A program made the translations under genes and the position numbers. From Actinokineospora bangkokensis (GTDB taxonomy: Bacteria > Actinomycetota > Actinomycetes > Mycobacteriales > Pseudonocardiaceae): a stretch of DNA of 64,000 bases. How positions within the stretch are numbered: position 1 is the first letter of the stretch; each line of letters starts with the position of its first letter. The notes below the pieces were generated by a model. It worked only from the letters and a program-made list of their open reading frames with translations. It ran no database searches and was not told the DNA's origin. The stretch lies in contig NZ_MKQR01000007.1 in NCBI RefSeq assembly GCF_001940455.1, positions 679,902 to 743,901 on the forward strand, written 5' to 3'. Shown piece by piece: positions 37,211-45,460 of the stretch.

Positions 37211-37869
37211 GCGCCGAGGACCCGGCGCTGCCCGCGTTCGCCGACGTCCCGGCGCCCGGCGGCGGTTTCCGCCTCGCCGTCCTGCCCACCACGGTGGCCC
37301 AGTACTGGGCGCACCTGGTCGACACCGGCCGCGCCGCCGACCCGGACCCGCTGCTGCACGGCTTCCCCGCCGCGCCGGGCTCGGGCATCCGGGACACCGG
37401 CACCGGGCTGGAGCTCGACCCCGACCTGGGCGACCTGCCGGTCACCTGGGTCACCTGGGCGGGCGCGGTGGCCTACTGCGACTGGCTGGGCGAGCGGCTG
37501 GGCACCGCCTGCGGGCTGCCGACCGAGGCCGAGTGGCGGCACGCCGCGGGTGGTCCGGGCGGCTCCCGCTGGGCGCTGGGCGACGAGTTCGACCGGCCGG
37601 TGTACGCCCCGGCCGCCACCGCCCCGCGCGCGCTCGCCGGTGAACCCGCCAACGGCTACGGGCTGCGCGGCATGACCGGCAACGTCTTCGAGTGGTGCGC
37701 CGACGCCCACGGCGACCCGCTGCCCGGGGAACCGCCCTCCCGGGTGATCAAGGGGGGCGCGTACACCGTGCGCAACCCGGAGAGCTTCGAGAACGCCACG
37801 GTGTTCTCGGCCGACGGGGGCACCGCCGTGCCCTACATCGGCTTCCGCGCGCGCAGCGCGCCCCGGTAG
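37207..37869 (+). CDS. Formylglycine-generating-enzyme-like protein 2 (short)
   Basis: 220 residues. Shorter version of the same fold: TTVAQYWAHLV, TWVTWAGAVAYCDWLGERLG, GLPTEAEWRHAAGG, YGLRGMTGNVFEWCADAHGD, SRVIKGGAYTVRNPESF, and IGFRARSAPR at the end. The C-terminal copper-binding cysteines of FGE are absent. Tandem arrangement with the first copy by a GTGA overlap suggests they act together, perhaps as a heteromer with one catalytic and one structural partner. Function in the pathway unknown. Confidence 0.8.
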   Translation: MSAEDPALPAFADVPAPGGGFRLAVLPTTVAQYWAHLVDTGRAADPDPLLHGFPAAPGSGIRDTGTGLELDPDLGDLPVTWVTWAGAVAYCDWLGERLGTACGLPTEAEWRHAAGGPGGSRWALGDEFDRPVYAPAATAPRALAGEPANGYGLRGMTGNVFEWCADAHGDPLPGEPPSRVIKGGAYTVRNPESFENATVFSADGGTAVPYIGFRARSAPR

Positions 37870-37892
37870 GCGCCGCAGGAGAAGGGGACGAG

Positions 37893-38222
37893 ATGAGCAC
37901 ACCGGACACGGTGACGACCGACCAGCCGACCGGCACCGCCCCACCGGGCACCGCCGCGGCGGGCGGTGCCGAGGCGGGCGGTGTCGAGGCCGCCCTGGTC
38001 GAGGTCCTCGGCAGGCACCTGCGGCGCGGGCCGCAGGACGGCGACTGGGCGGGCGCGGTGCTCTCCGACCTCGGCCTGGACTCGATGACCGCCATCGAGC
38101 TGGTGGTCGACATCGAGGAGACCTTCGACGTGGAGTTCCCCGAGGAGCTGCTGGTGCGCGAGACGTTCGCGACCTTCGGCGCCCTGGCCGGGGTGGTGCG
38201 CTCGATGGTGTCCGAGTCGTGA
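37893..38222 (+). CDS. Stand-alone acyl carrier protein
   Basis: 109 residues. A 30-residue Thr/Gly/Ala-rich leader precedes a four-helix carrier domain whose phosphopantetheine site is Ser64 in LGLDSMTAIELV, followed by DIEETFDVEFPEELL. As in BtrI and VinL it is a discrete protein rather than part of a synthase; it should carry the amino acyl unit that the decarboxylase and oxidases act on. The next small gene overlaps its stop by 4 bases, so they are translated together. Confidence 0.9.
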   Translation: MSTPDTVTTDQPTGTAPPGTAAAGGAEAGGVEAALVEVLGRHLRRGPQDGDWAGAVLSDLGLDSMTAIELVVDIEETFDVEFPEELLVRETFATFGALAGVVRSMVSES

Positions 38223-38455
38223 CGGCGTCCCCGGTCCCCACCTACGCCGAGTTCTCCCGCACCGTGCTCGGCGACGACGCCGAACCCGCCGCCGACGTGC
38301 CCTTCGGCGCCCTGCCGCCCGGCGACTACGCGCTGCTGGCCCGGCTGGACGACGCGGTGCGCAGGCCCTCGGCCGCGGCCGAGGCCGACCTGGTCGCCCA
38401 GTGGCACTCGCTGACGCTGGAGCAGGTCTACCGGCTCACCCACCCCGACGACTGA
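38219..38455 (+). CDS. Small acidic protein coupled to the ACP gene, function unknown
   Basis: 78 residues, MTASPVPTYAEFSRTV through RLTHPDD. Mostly helical, acidic, with WHSLTLEQVYRL near the end; no cysteine, membrane segment or known motif. GTGA overlap with the ACP gene and matching codon use indicate a real gene. Such tiny partners can be ACP-interaction proteins or subunits of an adjacent enzyme, but nothing in the sequence decides this. Confidence 0.65.
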   Translation: MTASPVPTYAEFSRTVLGDDAEPAADVPFGALPPGDYALLARLDDAVRRPSAAAEADLVAQWHSLTLEQVYRLTHPDD

Positions 38456-38469
38456 GCCAACCCCCCGCA

Positions 38470-38514
38470 GGGGACCCACCCGGACCCACCCACCCGGACC
38501 CCACCCACCCGGAC
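38470..38514 (+). repeat. Short ACCC/GGACCC tandem tract
   Basis: Imperfect repeats of the unit CACCCGGACCC fill most of the 76-base gap between the 78-residue gene and the next start. No hairpin potential; probably a slippage-prone spacer. Confidence 0.6.
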
Positions 38515-38531
38515 AACGGAGCCAGCCCACC

Positions 38532-39644
38532 ATGACCAGCACCACCCTCCAGCTCGGCGCCGTCGAGGAGCTGTTCGAGGCCGAGATCGCCCGCGGCGTG
38601 GAGACCGGCGTGCAGCTGTCGGTCGCGCACGCGGGCCGGGTCGCCGACCTGGCGGTGGGCGACAACGGCGCGGGCGCCCCGCTGACCACCGGCACCCGGG
38701 TCCCGTGGACCTGCTCGTCCAAGCCGATCGGCGCGCTGGCCTTCGGCGCGGCCTGGGAGTCCGGCGCGCTCGACCTCGACACCCGGGTCGTCGAGGTGCT
38801 GCCCGGGTTCACCGGCGGCGGCAAGGAGGAGGTCCGGGTCCGCGACCTGCTCACCCACACCACCGGCCTGGACGAGCCGCTGGGCGGGGTCGACCCGGCG
38901 GGTGCCCAGGTGTCGTCCTGGGCCGACGTCGAGGACCTGCTGTGGGGCACCATCCAGGCCGCGCGCACCGAGGTGCTGCCCGGCACCCGCATGATCTACA
39001 ACGCGGTCACCAACTGGTTCGTCCTGGACCGGGTGCTCGGCGCGGTCACCGGCGGGGCGCCCGGCGACAGCTACCGGTCGCTGTTCGACCGGCTCGGCCT
39101 CACCACCGCCACCCTGGGCGCGGACTGGTCGCTGCCCGCCGAGCAGCGGGTCACCCCGCACGCCTCCCCGGACCAGGAGGCGGGGCTGGCCACGATGAAC
39201 CTGGTCAGCGCCATGCCGCTGCCCGGGGCGGGGGTCTGGGGCACGATGGCCGACCTGCGCGTGGTCGGCGACGTGCTGCTCGCGGGCGGCAGGCACGCCG
39301 GTGAGCGGCTGGTCGGCCCGGCCACGGCGCAGGCGCTGACCGCGACGCACTGGCCGGGGACGCCGCGCAAGCACATCGACGACAGCGACTTCCCCTACGG
39401 CCTGGGCATCATGACCCTGCCGTCGATCTTCGGCCGCCGCTGCTCGTTCCGCACCTACGGGCACGCGGGCGGCAACACCTCCACCCTGCTCGTCGACCCG
39501 CGGTTCGACCTGGTCGTGGCGGTGTACTGGAACGGCAGGCTCGACGACGTCAAGACCTTCGCCAGGCGCTACGCGCTGGTCCGGGCGCTCTACGACGCCC
39601 TGGACCTGCCGCGGCTGCCGCAGCGCCGACCCAGCGAGCAGTAG
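38532..39644 (+). CDS. Beta-lactamase-fold protein with Cys in place of the active-site Ser
   Basis: 370 residues of the class C beta-lactamase/esterase family: VRVRDLLTHTTGLDEP, a Tyr motif MIYNAVTNWFVLDRVLG (Tyr156) and a third motif YGHAGGNTS (His311). The first motif, normally Ser-x-x-Lys, reads Cys61-Ser-Ser-Lys64 (WTCSSKP), so a thiol would be the nucleophile if the alignment holds. No signal peptide, so cytoplasmic. Family members in antibiotic clusters act as amidases or transacylases (for example CapW). ATG start with CGGAG upstream. It may form or cut an amide bond of the cluster's product. Confidence 0.85.
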   Translation: MTSTTLQLGAVEELFEAEIARGVETGVQLSVAHAGRVADLAVGDNGAGAPLTTGTRVPWTCSSKPIGALAFGAAWESGALDLDTRVVEVLPGFTGGGKEEVRVRDLLTHTTGLDEPLGGVDPAGAQVSSWADVEDLLWGTIQAARTEVLPGTRMIYNAVTNWFVLDRVLGAVTGGAPGDSYRSLFDRLGLTTATLGADWSLPAEQRVTPHASPDQEAGLATMNLVSAMPLPGAGVWGTMADLRVVGDVLLAGGRHAGERLVGPATAQALTATHWPGTPRKHIDDSDFPYGLGIMTLPSIFGRRCSFRTYGHAGGNTSTLLVDPRFDLVVAVYWNGRLDDVKTFARRYALVRALYDALDLPRLPQRRPSEQ

Positions 39645-39652
39645 GAGTCACC

Positions 39653-41035
39653 GTGACCAGCACCCCCACCCGCCTGCCCGGCCCCACCCCCCTGGGGCAC
39701 CTGCGCTACCTGCGCGGCCTGCTCGGAGACCCCTACCAGGCGCTGCTGGAGCTGAACGAGCGCTACGGCGAGGTCTGCAAGTTCGGCGTGGCCGGGCAGC
39801 ACTACGTGATGCTCTTCGGCGCCGAGGCCAACCGGCTGCTGCTCGACGACTCCCCGAAGCGGCCCCGGTTCCTGTCCCGGGACGTGCTGAGCCTGCTGAT
39901 CCCGGTCGTCGGCAGCTGCGCGATGGTCGTCAGCGACGGCCACGAGCACCGCCGCCGCCGGTCGCTGGTGCAGCCCGCCTTCGCCTACCGCCGGTTGCAG
40001 CGCTACGTGCCGACGATGACCGCCGAGGTCGAGCGGATGCTGTCGGCCTGGGAGCCGGGCAGCACCGTCGACGCCTTCGCGGCCGTGCGCTCCTGCATCC
40101 GCCGCATCGCCATCCGCTGCCTGTTCGGCGAACGCCTCCAGGAGCACACCGACGTCATCGGCCGCGAGCTGGAGACGGCGCTGCACTACATCAACCGGTC
40201 GCCGTTCCTGCGCTTCGACCACGACCTGCCGGGCACCGGGTACCGCAAGGCGGTGGCCGCCCGCAAGCGCGTGGACGACCTGGTGCGCGCCGAGATCGAC
40301 CAGCGCAGGGCCGAGCCGCAGGACCGCGGCGACGTGCTGGAGGCGCTGCTGACCTCGTGCACGCACTCCGGCGAGCGGCTCAGCGACCTGGAGGTCCGCG
40401 ACCAGGTGATCAGCCTCATCGCCTCGGGCTACGACTCCAGCAGCTCGGCCGCGGGCTGGGCGGTCTACGCCCTGCTCAGCAGGCCGGAGGTGTACGCCAG
40501 GGTGCGGGCCGAGGTCGCGCGGGTCGCGGGGGACGAACCGCTCACCCACGCGCACCTGGAGGCGATGGACTACGTGGGCTGGACGATCAAGGAGATCCTC
40601 CGCCTGCACACCCCGGGCGTGCTGACCGGGCGCACCGCCGTCGAGGACGTCGAGTTCGCCGGGCACACCATCCCCGCGGGCACGAAGGTCCTCTACTCCC
40701 AGTACGTGACCCACCGGATGCCCTCGCTGTTCCCGGACCCGCTGGAGTTCCGCCCCGAGCGCTGGGACCCGAGCGCCCCGGACTACCGCGAACCCGTCCC
40801 CTACAGCTGGGTGCCCTTCGGCGGCGGCTACCGGCACTGCATCGGGTTCACCTTCGCGGAGCTGGAGCTGCGGGCGCTGATCGCGGAGCTGGCCCGGCGC
40901 ACCGAGCTGACGCTGGCGGTGGACTCGGTCGCCCCGGTCGGCGTGGCGACCATGTGGCCCAAGGGCGGGGTGCCGGTGACGGTGGGCTCGGTCCACCCGC
41001 CGCGCTCCCGCGACCTCGCGGCGGAGCCCGCTTAG
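39653..41035 (+). CDS. Cytochrome P450
   Basis: 460 residues. Heme-binding FGGGYRHCIG with Cys396 as the thiolate ligand, ExxR at Glu314-Arg317 (KEILR), and I-helix SGYDSSSSAAGW, in which the usual acid-alcohol pair is Asp-Ser. N-terminal proline-rich start (RLPGPTPLGHLRYLRG) without membrane anchor, so soluble. It resembles the class that shares features with fatty-acid or carotenoid-type P450s (FRPERW). It starts 8 bases after the beta-lactamase-fold gene and ends the rightward biosynthetic unit. Ferredoxin partner not in the window. Confidence 0.92.
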   Translation: MTSTPTRLPGPTPLGHLRYLRGLLGDPYQALLELNERYGEVCKFGVAGQHYVMLFGAEANRLLLDDSPKRPRFLSRDVLSLLIPVVGSCAMVVSDGHEHRRRRSLVQPAFAYRRLQRYVPTMTAEVERMLSAWEPGSTVDAFAAVRSCIRRIAIRCLFGERLQEHTDVIGRELETALHYINRSPFLRFDHDLPGTGYRKAVAARKRVDDLVRAEIDQRRAEPQDRGDVLEALLTSCTHSGERLSDLEVRDQVISLIASGYDSSSSAAGWAVYALLSRPEVYARVRAEVARVAGDEPLTHAHLEAMDYVGWTIKEILRLHTPGVLTGRTAVEDVEFAGHTIPAGTKVLYSQYVTHRMPSLFPDPLEFRPERWDPSAPDYREPVPYSWVPFGGGYRHCIGFTFAELELRALIAELARRTELTLAVDSVAPVGVATMWPKGGVPVTVGSVHPPRSRDLAAEPA

Positions 41036-41110
41036 CCGCGGCTGCCCCGCGCGTGCGCTGCCCGGTCCGGCAGGTCGACTGCATGGGGGTCGGCTGAGCC
41101 GGGGGGCGGC

Positions 41111-42118
41111 TCAGTGGGGATCGGCTGAGCGGGGGGCGATGGTGTGCGGGAGGCCGAACGCGGTGAAGTGCTCGGCGCCGACGAACGAGGTGATCACCGA
41201 CAGCCGGTCACCGTCCACCTCGAACGCGTTGATCGACCATGCCGCGAACTCCCCGGCGCCGGGCCTGCGCAGCCACAGGGCCAGCGCCGGGCGGCCGTTG
41301 GCCACCACCGGCGCCGAGCGCCACTCGCCGCAGCTGCCCAGCGGCACCCGCAGGGCGAAGTCGGCCGCCGCCGCGAAGCCGCGGTACCAGTGCGGCAGCG
41401 GCGGCATCGACCAGGTGACGTCCGCGCTGAGCAGCGACAGCAGCGCGTCGGCGTCGCCGCGCTCCAGCGCCGCGGCGAACTCCCCGACCAGCTCGCGCAC
41501 CCGCGCGTCGTCCACCCGCGGCGACCGCTCCCGGTCCGGCACCCGGTCGGCCAGCAGCTTGCGCGCCCGTTGCAGCGCCGAGTTCACCGACGCCACCGAC
41601 GTGCCCAGCGCCCCCGCGATCTCGGCCGCGGAGAAGCCCAGCACCTCGAACAGCAGCAGCGCCGCGCGCTGGTTGCCCGGCAGGTGCTGCAACGCGGCCA
41701 CGAACGCCAGCTCCACCGACTCCCGCTGCTCGTAGCGGTCGTCGGGGTGCGCGGGCAGCGGCCCCAGCCACGCCACCTCCGCCAGCGGCGCGTCGTCGAG
41801 CACCGCGTGCGGGCTCGCCGGGCCCAGGTCCACCGGCAGCGCCCGCCGACCCCGCGCGCCCACCGCGTCCAGGCACGTGCGGGTGGCCGCGGTGTACAGC
41901 CAGGAGCGCAGCGCGCCCGGCTCGCGCAGCCCGGCCAGCCCCCGCCACGCGCGCAGCAACGCCTCCTGCACCGCGTCCTCGGCGTCGTGGGTGGAGCCGA
42001 GCATCCGGTAGCAGTGCGCGTGCAGCTCGCGGCGCAGCGGGGACACCAGGCGCGCGAAGGCCCGGTCGTCGCCGTCTAGCGCGCGGGTGAGGTCATCGGT
42101 CGCGAGGAGGTCGCCCAC
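41111..42118 (-). CDS. ECF sigma factor with C-terminal SnoaL-like domain
   Basis: 335 residues from GTG (MGDLLATDD); a longer frame would run into the divergent gene. Sigma region 2 (LRRELHAHCYRMLGSTHDAE) and region 4 (LPGNQRAALLLFEVLGFSAA, EIAGALGTSVASVNSALQRA) are followed by an NTF2/SnoaL-like domain (LVGEFAAALERGDADALLSL to the end), an architecture of the SigG/TIGR02960-type ECF groups where the tail controls activity instead of an anti-sigma factor. No anti-sigma gene adjoins. It is divergent from an alpha/beta hydrolase gene that may be its target. Confidence 0.9.
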   Translation of the reverse strand: MGDLLATDDLTRALDGDDRAFARLVSPLRRELHAHCYRMLGSTHDAEDAVQEALLRAWRGLAGLREPGALRSWLYTAATRTCLDAVGARGRRALPVDLGPASPHAVLDDAPLAEVAWLGPLPAHPDDRYEQRESVELAFVAALQHLPGNQRAALLLFEVLGFSAAEIAGALGTSVASVNSALQRARKLLADRVPDRERSPRVDDARVRELVGEFAAALERGDADALLSLLSADVTWSMPPLPHWYRGFAAAADFALRVPLGSCGEWRSAPVVANGRPALALWLRRPGAGEFAAWSINAFEVDGDRLSVITSFVGAEHFTAFGLPHTIAPRSADPH

Positions 42119-42185
42119 GACCGATGATTCTGCCGCACGCCCCCGGTCACACCGGTGGACGAACCACCCCCGCCAGGAGGACCCC

Positions 42186-43019
42186 GTGGACTTCACCGCC
42201 CCGCCGACCCACCCCGTGACCGCCTCGGCACTGCGCGTGCCCGACGGCGAGCTCTACTTCGAACTGCGGGGGTCCGGCCCGCTGGTGGTGCTCATCGGCG
42301 CCCCCATGGACGCCGGGCCGTTCGCCGCGCTGGCCGACCTGCTCGCGGGCGACCACACCGTGCTCACCGGCGACCCGCGCGGCATCCACCGCAGCAGGCT
42401 CGACGACCCCGGCGCCGACTCGACCCCCGAGCTGCGCGCCGACGACCTCGCCCGGCTCATCGAGCACGTCGACGCCGGGCCCGCGGTGGTGCTGGGCTCC
42501 AGCGGGGGAGCGGTGAGCGTGCTGGCCCTGGTGCAGCGCCGCCCCGACCTGGTCCGGGTGGCGATCGCGCACGAGCCGCCGCTGTCGGGCCTGCTCGACG
42601 ACCGGGACGAGCTGCGCGCGCGGACCGACGACATCATCGCCACGCACCGCTCCGGCGACCGGCTCGCCGCGGGCCGCAAGTTCCTCGCCCTGGCCCGCCT
42701 GCACCTGCCGGACGAGGTCGTCGAGCAGATCTTCGGCGGTCCGGTCACCCCGCAGCAGGCCGCCGACGCGGACTACCAGAACGACCACATGCTCGTCGGC
42801 ACCGCGTTCTGGGAGCCGGACCTCGACGCGCTGCGCGCCGCGCCGACCCGGCTGCTGATCGGCTTGGGCGAGGAGTCCGCCGGGCAGCTCTGCGACGACA
42901 CCTCCCACGCGCTCGCGGCGGCGCTGGGCACGTCGACGACGTCGTTCCCCGGCGGGCACACCGGGTTCGCCGAGGACCCGGTGGCGTTCGCGGCGCGCTT
43001 GCGCGAGGTCATCGCCTGA
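42186..43019 (+). CDS. Alpha/beta hydrolase
   Basis: 277 residues. Single hydrolase domain with oxyanion region VVLIGAPMDAGPF, the DPRGIHRS strand-turn, nucleophile elbow LGSSGGA and the catalytic His in GGHTGFAED. GTG start with an AGGAGG site. No signal peptide, so cytosolic. Substrate not predictable; distant similarity to haloperoxidase/esterase-like enzymes. Divergent from the ECF sigma gene with 67 bases between starts, an arrangement also seen for mycobacterial sigG and a lipase-like gene, suggesting regulation by that sigma factor. Confidence 0.85.
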   Translation: MDFTAPPTHPVTASALRVPDGELYFELRGSGPLVVLIGAPMDAGPFAALADLLAGDHTVLTGDPRGIHRSRLDDPGADSTPELRADDLARLIEHVDAGPAVVLGSSGGAVSVLALVQRRPDLVRVAIAHEPPLSGLLDDRDELRARTDDIIATHRSGDRLAAGRKFLALARLHLPDEVVEQIFGGPVTPQQAADADYQNDHMLVGTAFWEPDLDALRAAPTRLLIGLGEESAGQLCDDTSHALAAALGTSTTSFPGGHTGFAEDPVAFAARLREVIA

Positions 43020-43025
43020 CGCGGG

Positions 43026-43055
43026 CGGGTGCGGTGCCGAGCGGCACCGCACCCG
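43026..43055. terminator. Bidirectional terminator, hydrolase / membrane protein
   Basis: Perfect 13-bp stem (43026-43038 with 43043-43055) and 4-base loop GAGC, filling the space between convergent stops. Confidence 0.8.
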
Positions 43056-44549
43056 TCACGCGGTCACGCGGGGGAATTCCACTGTGGGCGCGTCGTCGTG
43101 GTCCGGCAGCGGCACGGGGTCGGCGGGGCGGCGGCGGACCAGCGAGACGACCAGCGCCAGCAGCGCGCCCACCCCCGCCAGCATCGCCGCGTCGAGCAGG
43201 TACGCGGCCAACCAGACGTGCTTGGCGACCTCGAAGTACCCGTCCCCCAGCACCGCGAGTCCGACGAGTCCCAGGGCCGTCACCGTGGCGAGGCCCGCCG
43301 CGCGGCCCAGCGCCAGCACCACCGGGTGGCGCCGGACGAACAGCGTGACCAGCCCGAGCAGCAGCCCCAGCCCCGCGACCGCGAACGGCTTCCACGGCAC
43401 CACGAACCCGCCGAGCCAACCGCGGAAGCTCACCGGGTCCGCGCCCTGGGCCCCGCTGAGCGCCTTGCCCACCGGCAGCGGGCGGTTGCCGGGCTCCCAC
43501 GGGTAGTCGGCCAGGTAGTCCAGTTCCCGCCCCTCGGTGGCGATCAGGCCGTTGCCCAGGGCGCGCAGCAGCGCTCCCGGGTTGGTCATCAGGACGGCCC
43601 ACGACGCGCCGCGCACGGCCGCCGGGTCGGCGAGCACCACCGGGGCGCCGGGCGCGGCCTCCGGGCCGTTGGGGTAGTAGCCGTTGCCCGCGTAGTCCTG
43701 CGCCGCCTCGGGCAGGCCCAGTTCCGCCGCGGAGCCGGGGACCTCGGTGAGCACGAGCGTGTAGGCCAGGTTGAAGCTGTTGACCCCCGGGTAGCTGACC
43801 TCCTGCCAGTCCAGGGCCCTGGTCACCGGCCCCACCGCGAGCAGGCCCACCGCCACCGCCACCGCGGGCCCGGTGAGCAGGCGCCGCCACCGGTGCGTGC
43901 CCACCACCGTCAGCAGGCAGACCAGCAGCGCGATCCCCAGGACGGGCAGGAAGGACACCTTGGCCAGCACGGCGAGCACCCCGCCGCCCGCGGTGAGCAC
44001 GAGCCCCACCACCCGCTCCGGCCGGTGCGCGGGCGACGTCGCGGCGATCGCGATCGTGCCGCAGAGGACGGCGTAGGTGCCGAGCAACCCGGGCGGTTCG
44101 GCGAAGGTGGACAGGAAGAACCGGACGAAGTCCTGGTTGGCCAGCGGCGCGGCGGCGGGCAGCAGGAGCAGCGGCCACCAGCCGCCCCGCCTGCTCAGCG
44201 CCCACGCCGCGGCCGCGGTGACCAGGGCGACGCCGAGGGCGTAGAGCCACCCCAGCCGGGTGAGGGAGAACGGGTCCTGCCCCGCGCCCGCGAGCCGCAG
44301 CGCCCACACCGCCGCCGAGGGCTGCGGGTCCGCGCACGGCGCGGTGCGGTCGAAGTCGAACACCACCCCGCCCAGCCAGGCCGCGCGGCCGGTGGGCGTC
44401 TGCGGCACCAGGCCCGCCCCGCAGTACACGCGGGACCCGTCGCCGTTGTCGGCGATGCCGGTGGGGGTGCCGCCGAGCAGGCCCATCGCGAGCGCGCAGC
44501 CGAGCAGTGCCAGGAGCGCGGCGCAGGTCGCGGAAGTCAGTCGGCGCAC
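43056..44549 (-). CDS. Polytopic membrane protein, glycosyltransferase-like
   Basis: 497 residues from GTG (MRRLTSATCAALL), chosen because TACCCT lies 7 bases upstream and longer frames are not hydrophobic at their starts. About 9-10 transmembrane helices, a first periplasmic loop with DNGDGSRVYCGAGL and FDFDRTAPCADPQPS (two cysteines), and a large loop around YPGVNSFNLAYTLVLTEVPG. The loop-plus-many-helices layout resembles the polyprenyl-phosphate-dependent (GT-C/WsfD-like) hexose transferases of actinobacterial envelopes, but no catalytic signature was confirmed. Cytoplasmic tail is acidic. Confidence 0.7.
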   Translation of the reverse strand: MRRLTSATCAALLALLGCALAMGLLGGTPTGIADNGDGSRVYCGAGLVPQTPTGRAAWLGGVVFDFDRTAPCADPQPSAAVWALRLAGAGQDPFSLTRLGWLYALGVALVTAAAAWALSRRGGWWPLLLLPAAAPLANQDFVRFFLSTFAEPPGLLGTYAVLCGTIAIAATSPAHRPERVVGLVLTAGGGVLAVLAKVSFLPVLGIALLVCLLTVVGTHRWRRLLTGPAVAVAVGLLAVGPVTRALDWQEVSYPGVNSFNLAYTLVLTEVPGSAAELGLPEAAQDYAGNGYYPNGPEAAPGAPVVLADPAAVRGASWAVLMTNPGALLRALGNGLIATEGRELDYLADYPWEPGNRPLPVGKALSGAQGADPVSFRGWLGGFVVPWKPFAVAGLGLLLGLVTLFVRRHPVVLALGRAAGLATVTALGLVGLAVLGDGYFEVAKHVWLAAYLLDAAMLAGVGALLALVVSLVRRRPADPVPLPDHDDAPTVEFPRVTA

Positions 44550-44741
44550 TGGGTCGAGGGTAGCGGTGCGGCCCGCGGGCCCCGACACCGACTCCACTGC
44601 GCGTGACGGTGCGACCCCGGTGGGGTGAGACCCGGTGAAGGCCCGACCGGGTGGCCGCGCGTCCAGTCGGGTGTCCACACGCGACACGCATGGGGAAACA
44701 CCCGATTCGCGCAGGGGGTCGGCGGCCCTAGCGTCGTCGGC

Positions 44742-44981
44742 GTGGACAGCAGACTCTTCGCCGTCGAGCGCTACGACCGCGCCGACGGGTCACCGGAACC
44801 GGTGACAGCCCTGGCGACCGAGGGCACCCGCCTGGTCAGCGCCGTCCGGCTGGTCGCCGACGACGTGGTGCTCGCCCTGGTCGAGGGACCGGACGAGCCC
44901 ACCGTCGCCGCGGCGGCGGCCCGCGCGGGCTGGCGGGTCGACCGCCTCACCCCCGCCGAGTGGCTGGAGGTGACCGCGTGA
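44742..44981 (+). CDS. Small soluble protein, function unknown
   Basis: 79 residues, MDSRLFAVERYDRADGSPEP to AEWLEVTA. A mixed alpha/beta pattern without known motif. GTG start with TAGCGT 7 bases upstream indicates leaderless expression; the stop overlaps the first lipoprotein gene in a GTGA, so it heads a three-gene operon with the two lipoproteins. Real on the strength of promoter position and coupling; role unknown. Confidence 0.65.
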   Translation: MDSRLFAVERYDRADGSPEPVTALATEGTRLVSAVRLVADDVVLALVEGPDEPTVAAAAARAGWRVDRLTPAEWLEVTA

Positions 44982-45460
44982 ACCGCGCGCTGGTCGCCGT
45001 GGCCGCCGTCGCCCTGCTCGGGCTCGGGGCGTGCACCAAGACCACCTCCGCCGCCCCGGTCGCCCCCGGGCAGGCCGTCCCCGGGCAGGCGGACTCCGGC
45101 GCCCCGGCCGTCAGCGGGTGCGACCTGCTGGAGGACGCCGAGGTGAAGGCGGTGCTCGGCTCGTTCGAGAAGCACACCGAGGGCCTGGGGTGCTCCTGGG
45201 AGAACCAGGAGGACTACCACTCGGTGACCGTCACCATCGGCGGCACGGGCACCGCTCCCGGCGGGGAGTTCCCGGACCTGTCCGTCTACGGCACGATCGA
45301 ACCTGCCCCGGACGGCATGCGCTACGCCTCCGGCAACGTCCTGTTCTTCACCGTCGACGACCGCCTGTGCGACGTGCAGGTCGTCACCGACGTCTCCGAC
45401 GACAGCGACCGCCCCACCGCGGTCAAGTTCGCCCGGCTCGTGCGCGAGCGGATGGGATGA
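44978..45460 (+). CDS. Lipoprotein, DUF3558-like (1)
   Basis: 160 residues. Signal peptide VAAVALLGLGAC with lipid Cys about residue 19, a Pro/Gly linker, then a small domain SGCDLLEDAEVKAVLG ... GLGCSWEN with two conserved cysteines, the pattern of DUF3558-type lipoproteins common in mycobacteria and Pseudonocardiaceae. Probably outward-facing on the membrane. Forms a translation-coupled pair with a related lipoprotein. No enzymatic residues are evident. Confidence 0.78.
   Translation: MNRALVAVAAVALLGLGACTKTTSAAPVAPGQAVPGQADSGAPAVSGCDLLEDAEVKAVLGSFEKHTEGLGCSWENQEDYHSVTVTIGGTGTAPGGEFPDLSVYGTIEPAPDGMRYASGNVLFFTVDDRLCDVQVVTDVSDDSDRPTAVKFARLVRERMG

Noticed and set aside
42119..42196. GTG extension of the ECF sigma factor
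   Set aside because: It would overlap the ribosome site and start of the divergent hydrolase gene; the extra residues are Trp/Arg-rich and not sigma-like.
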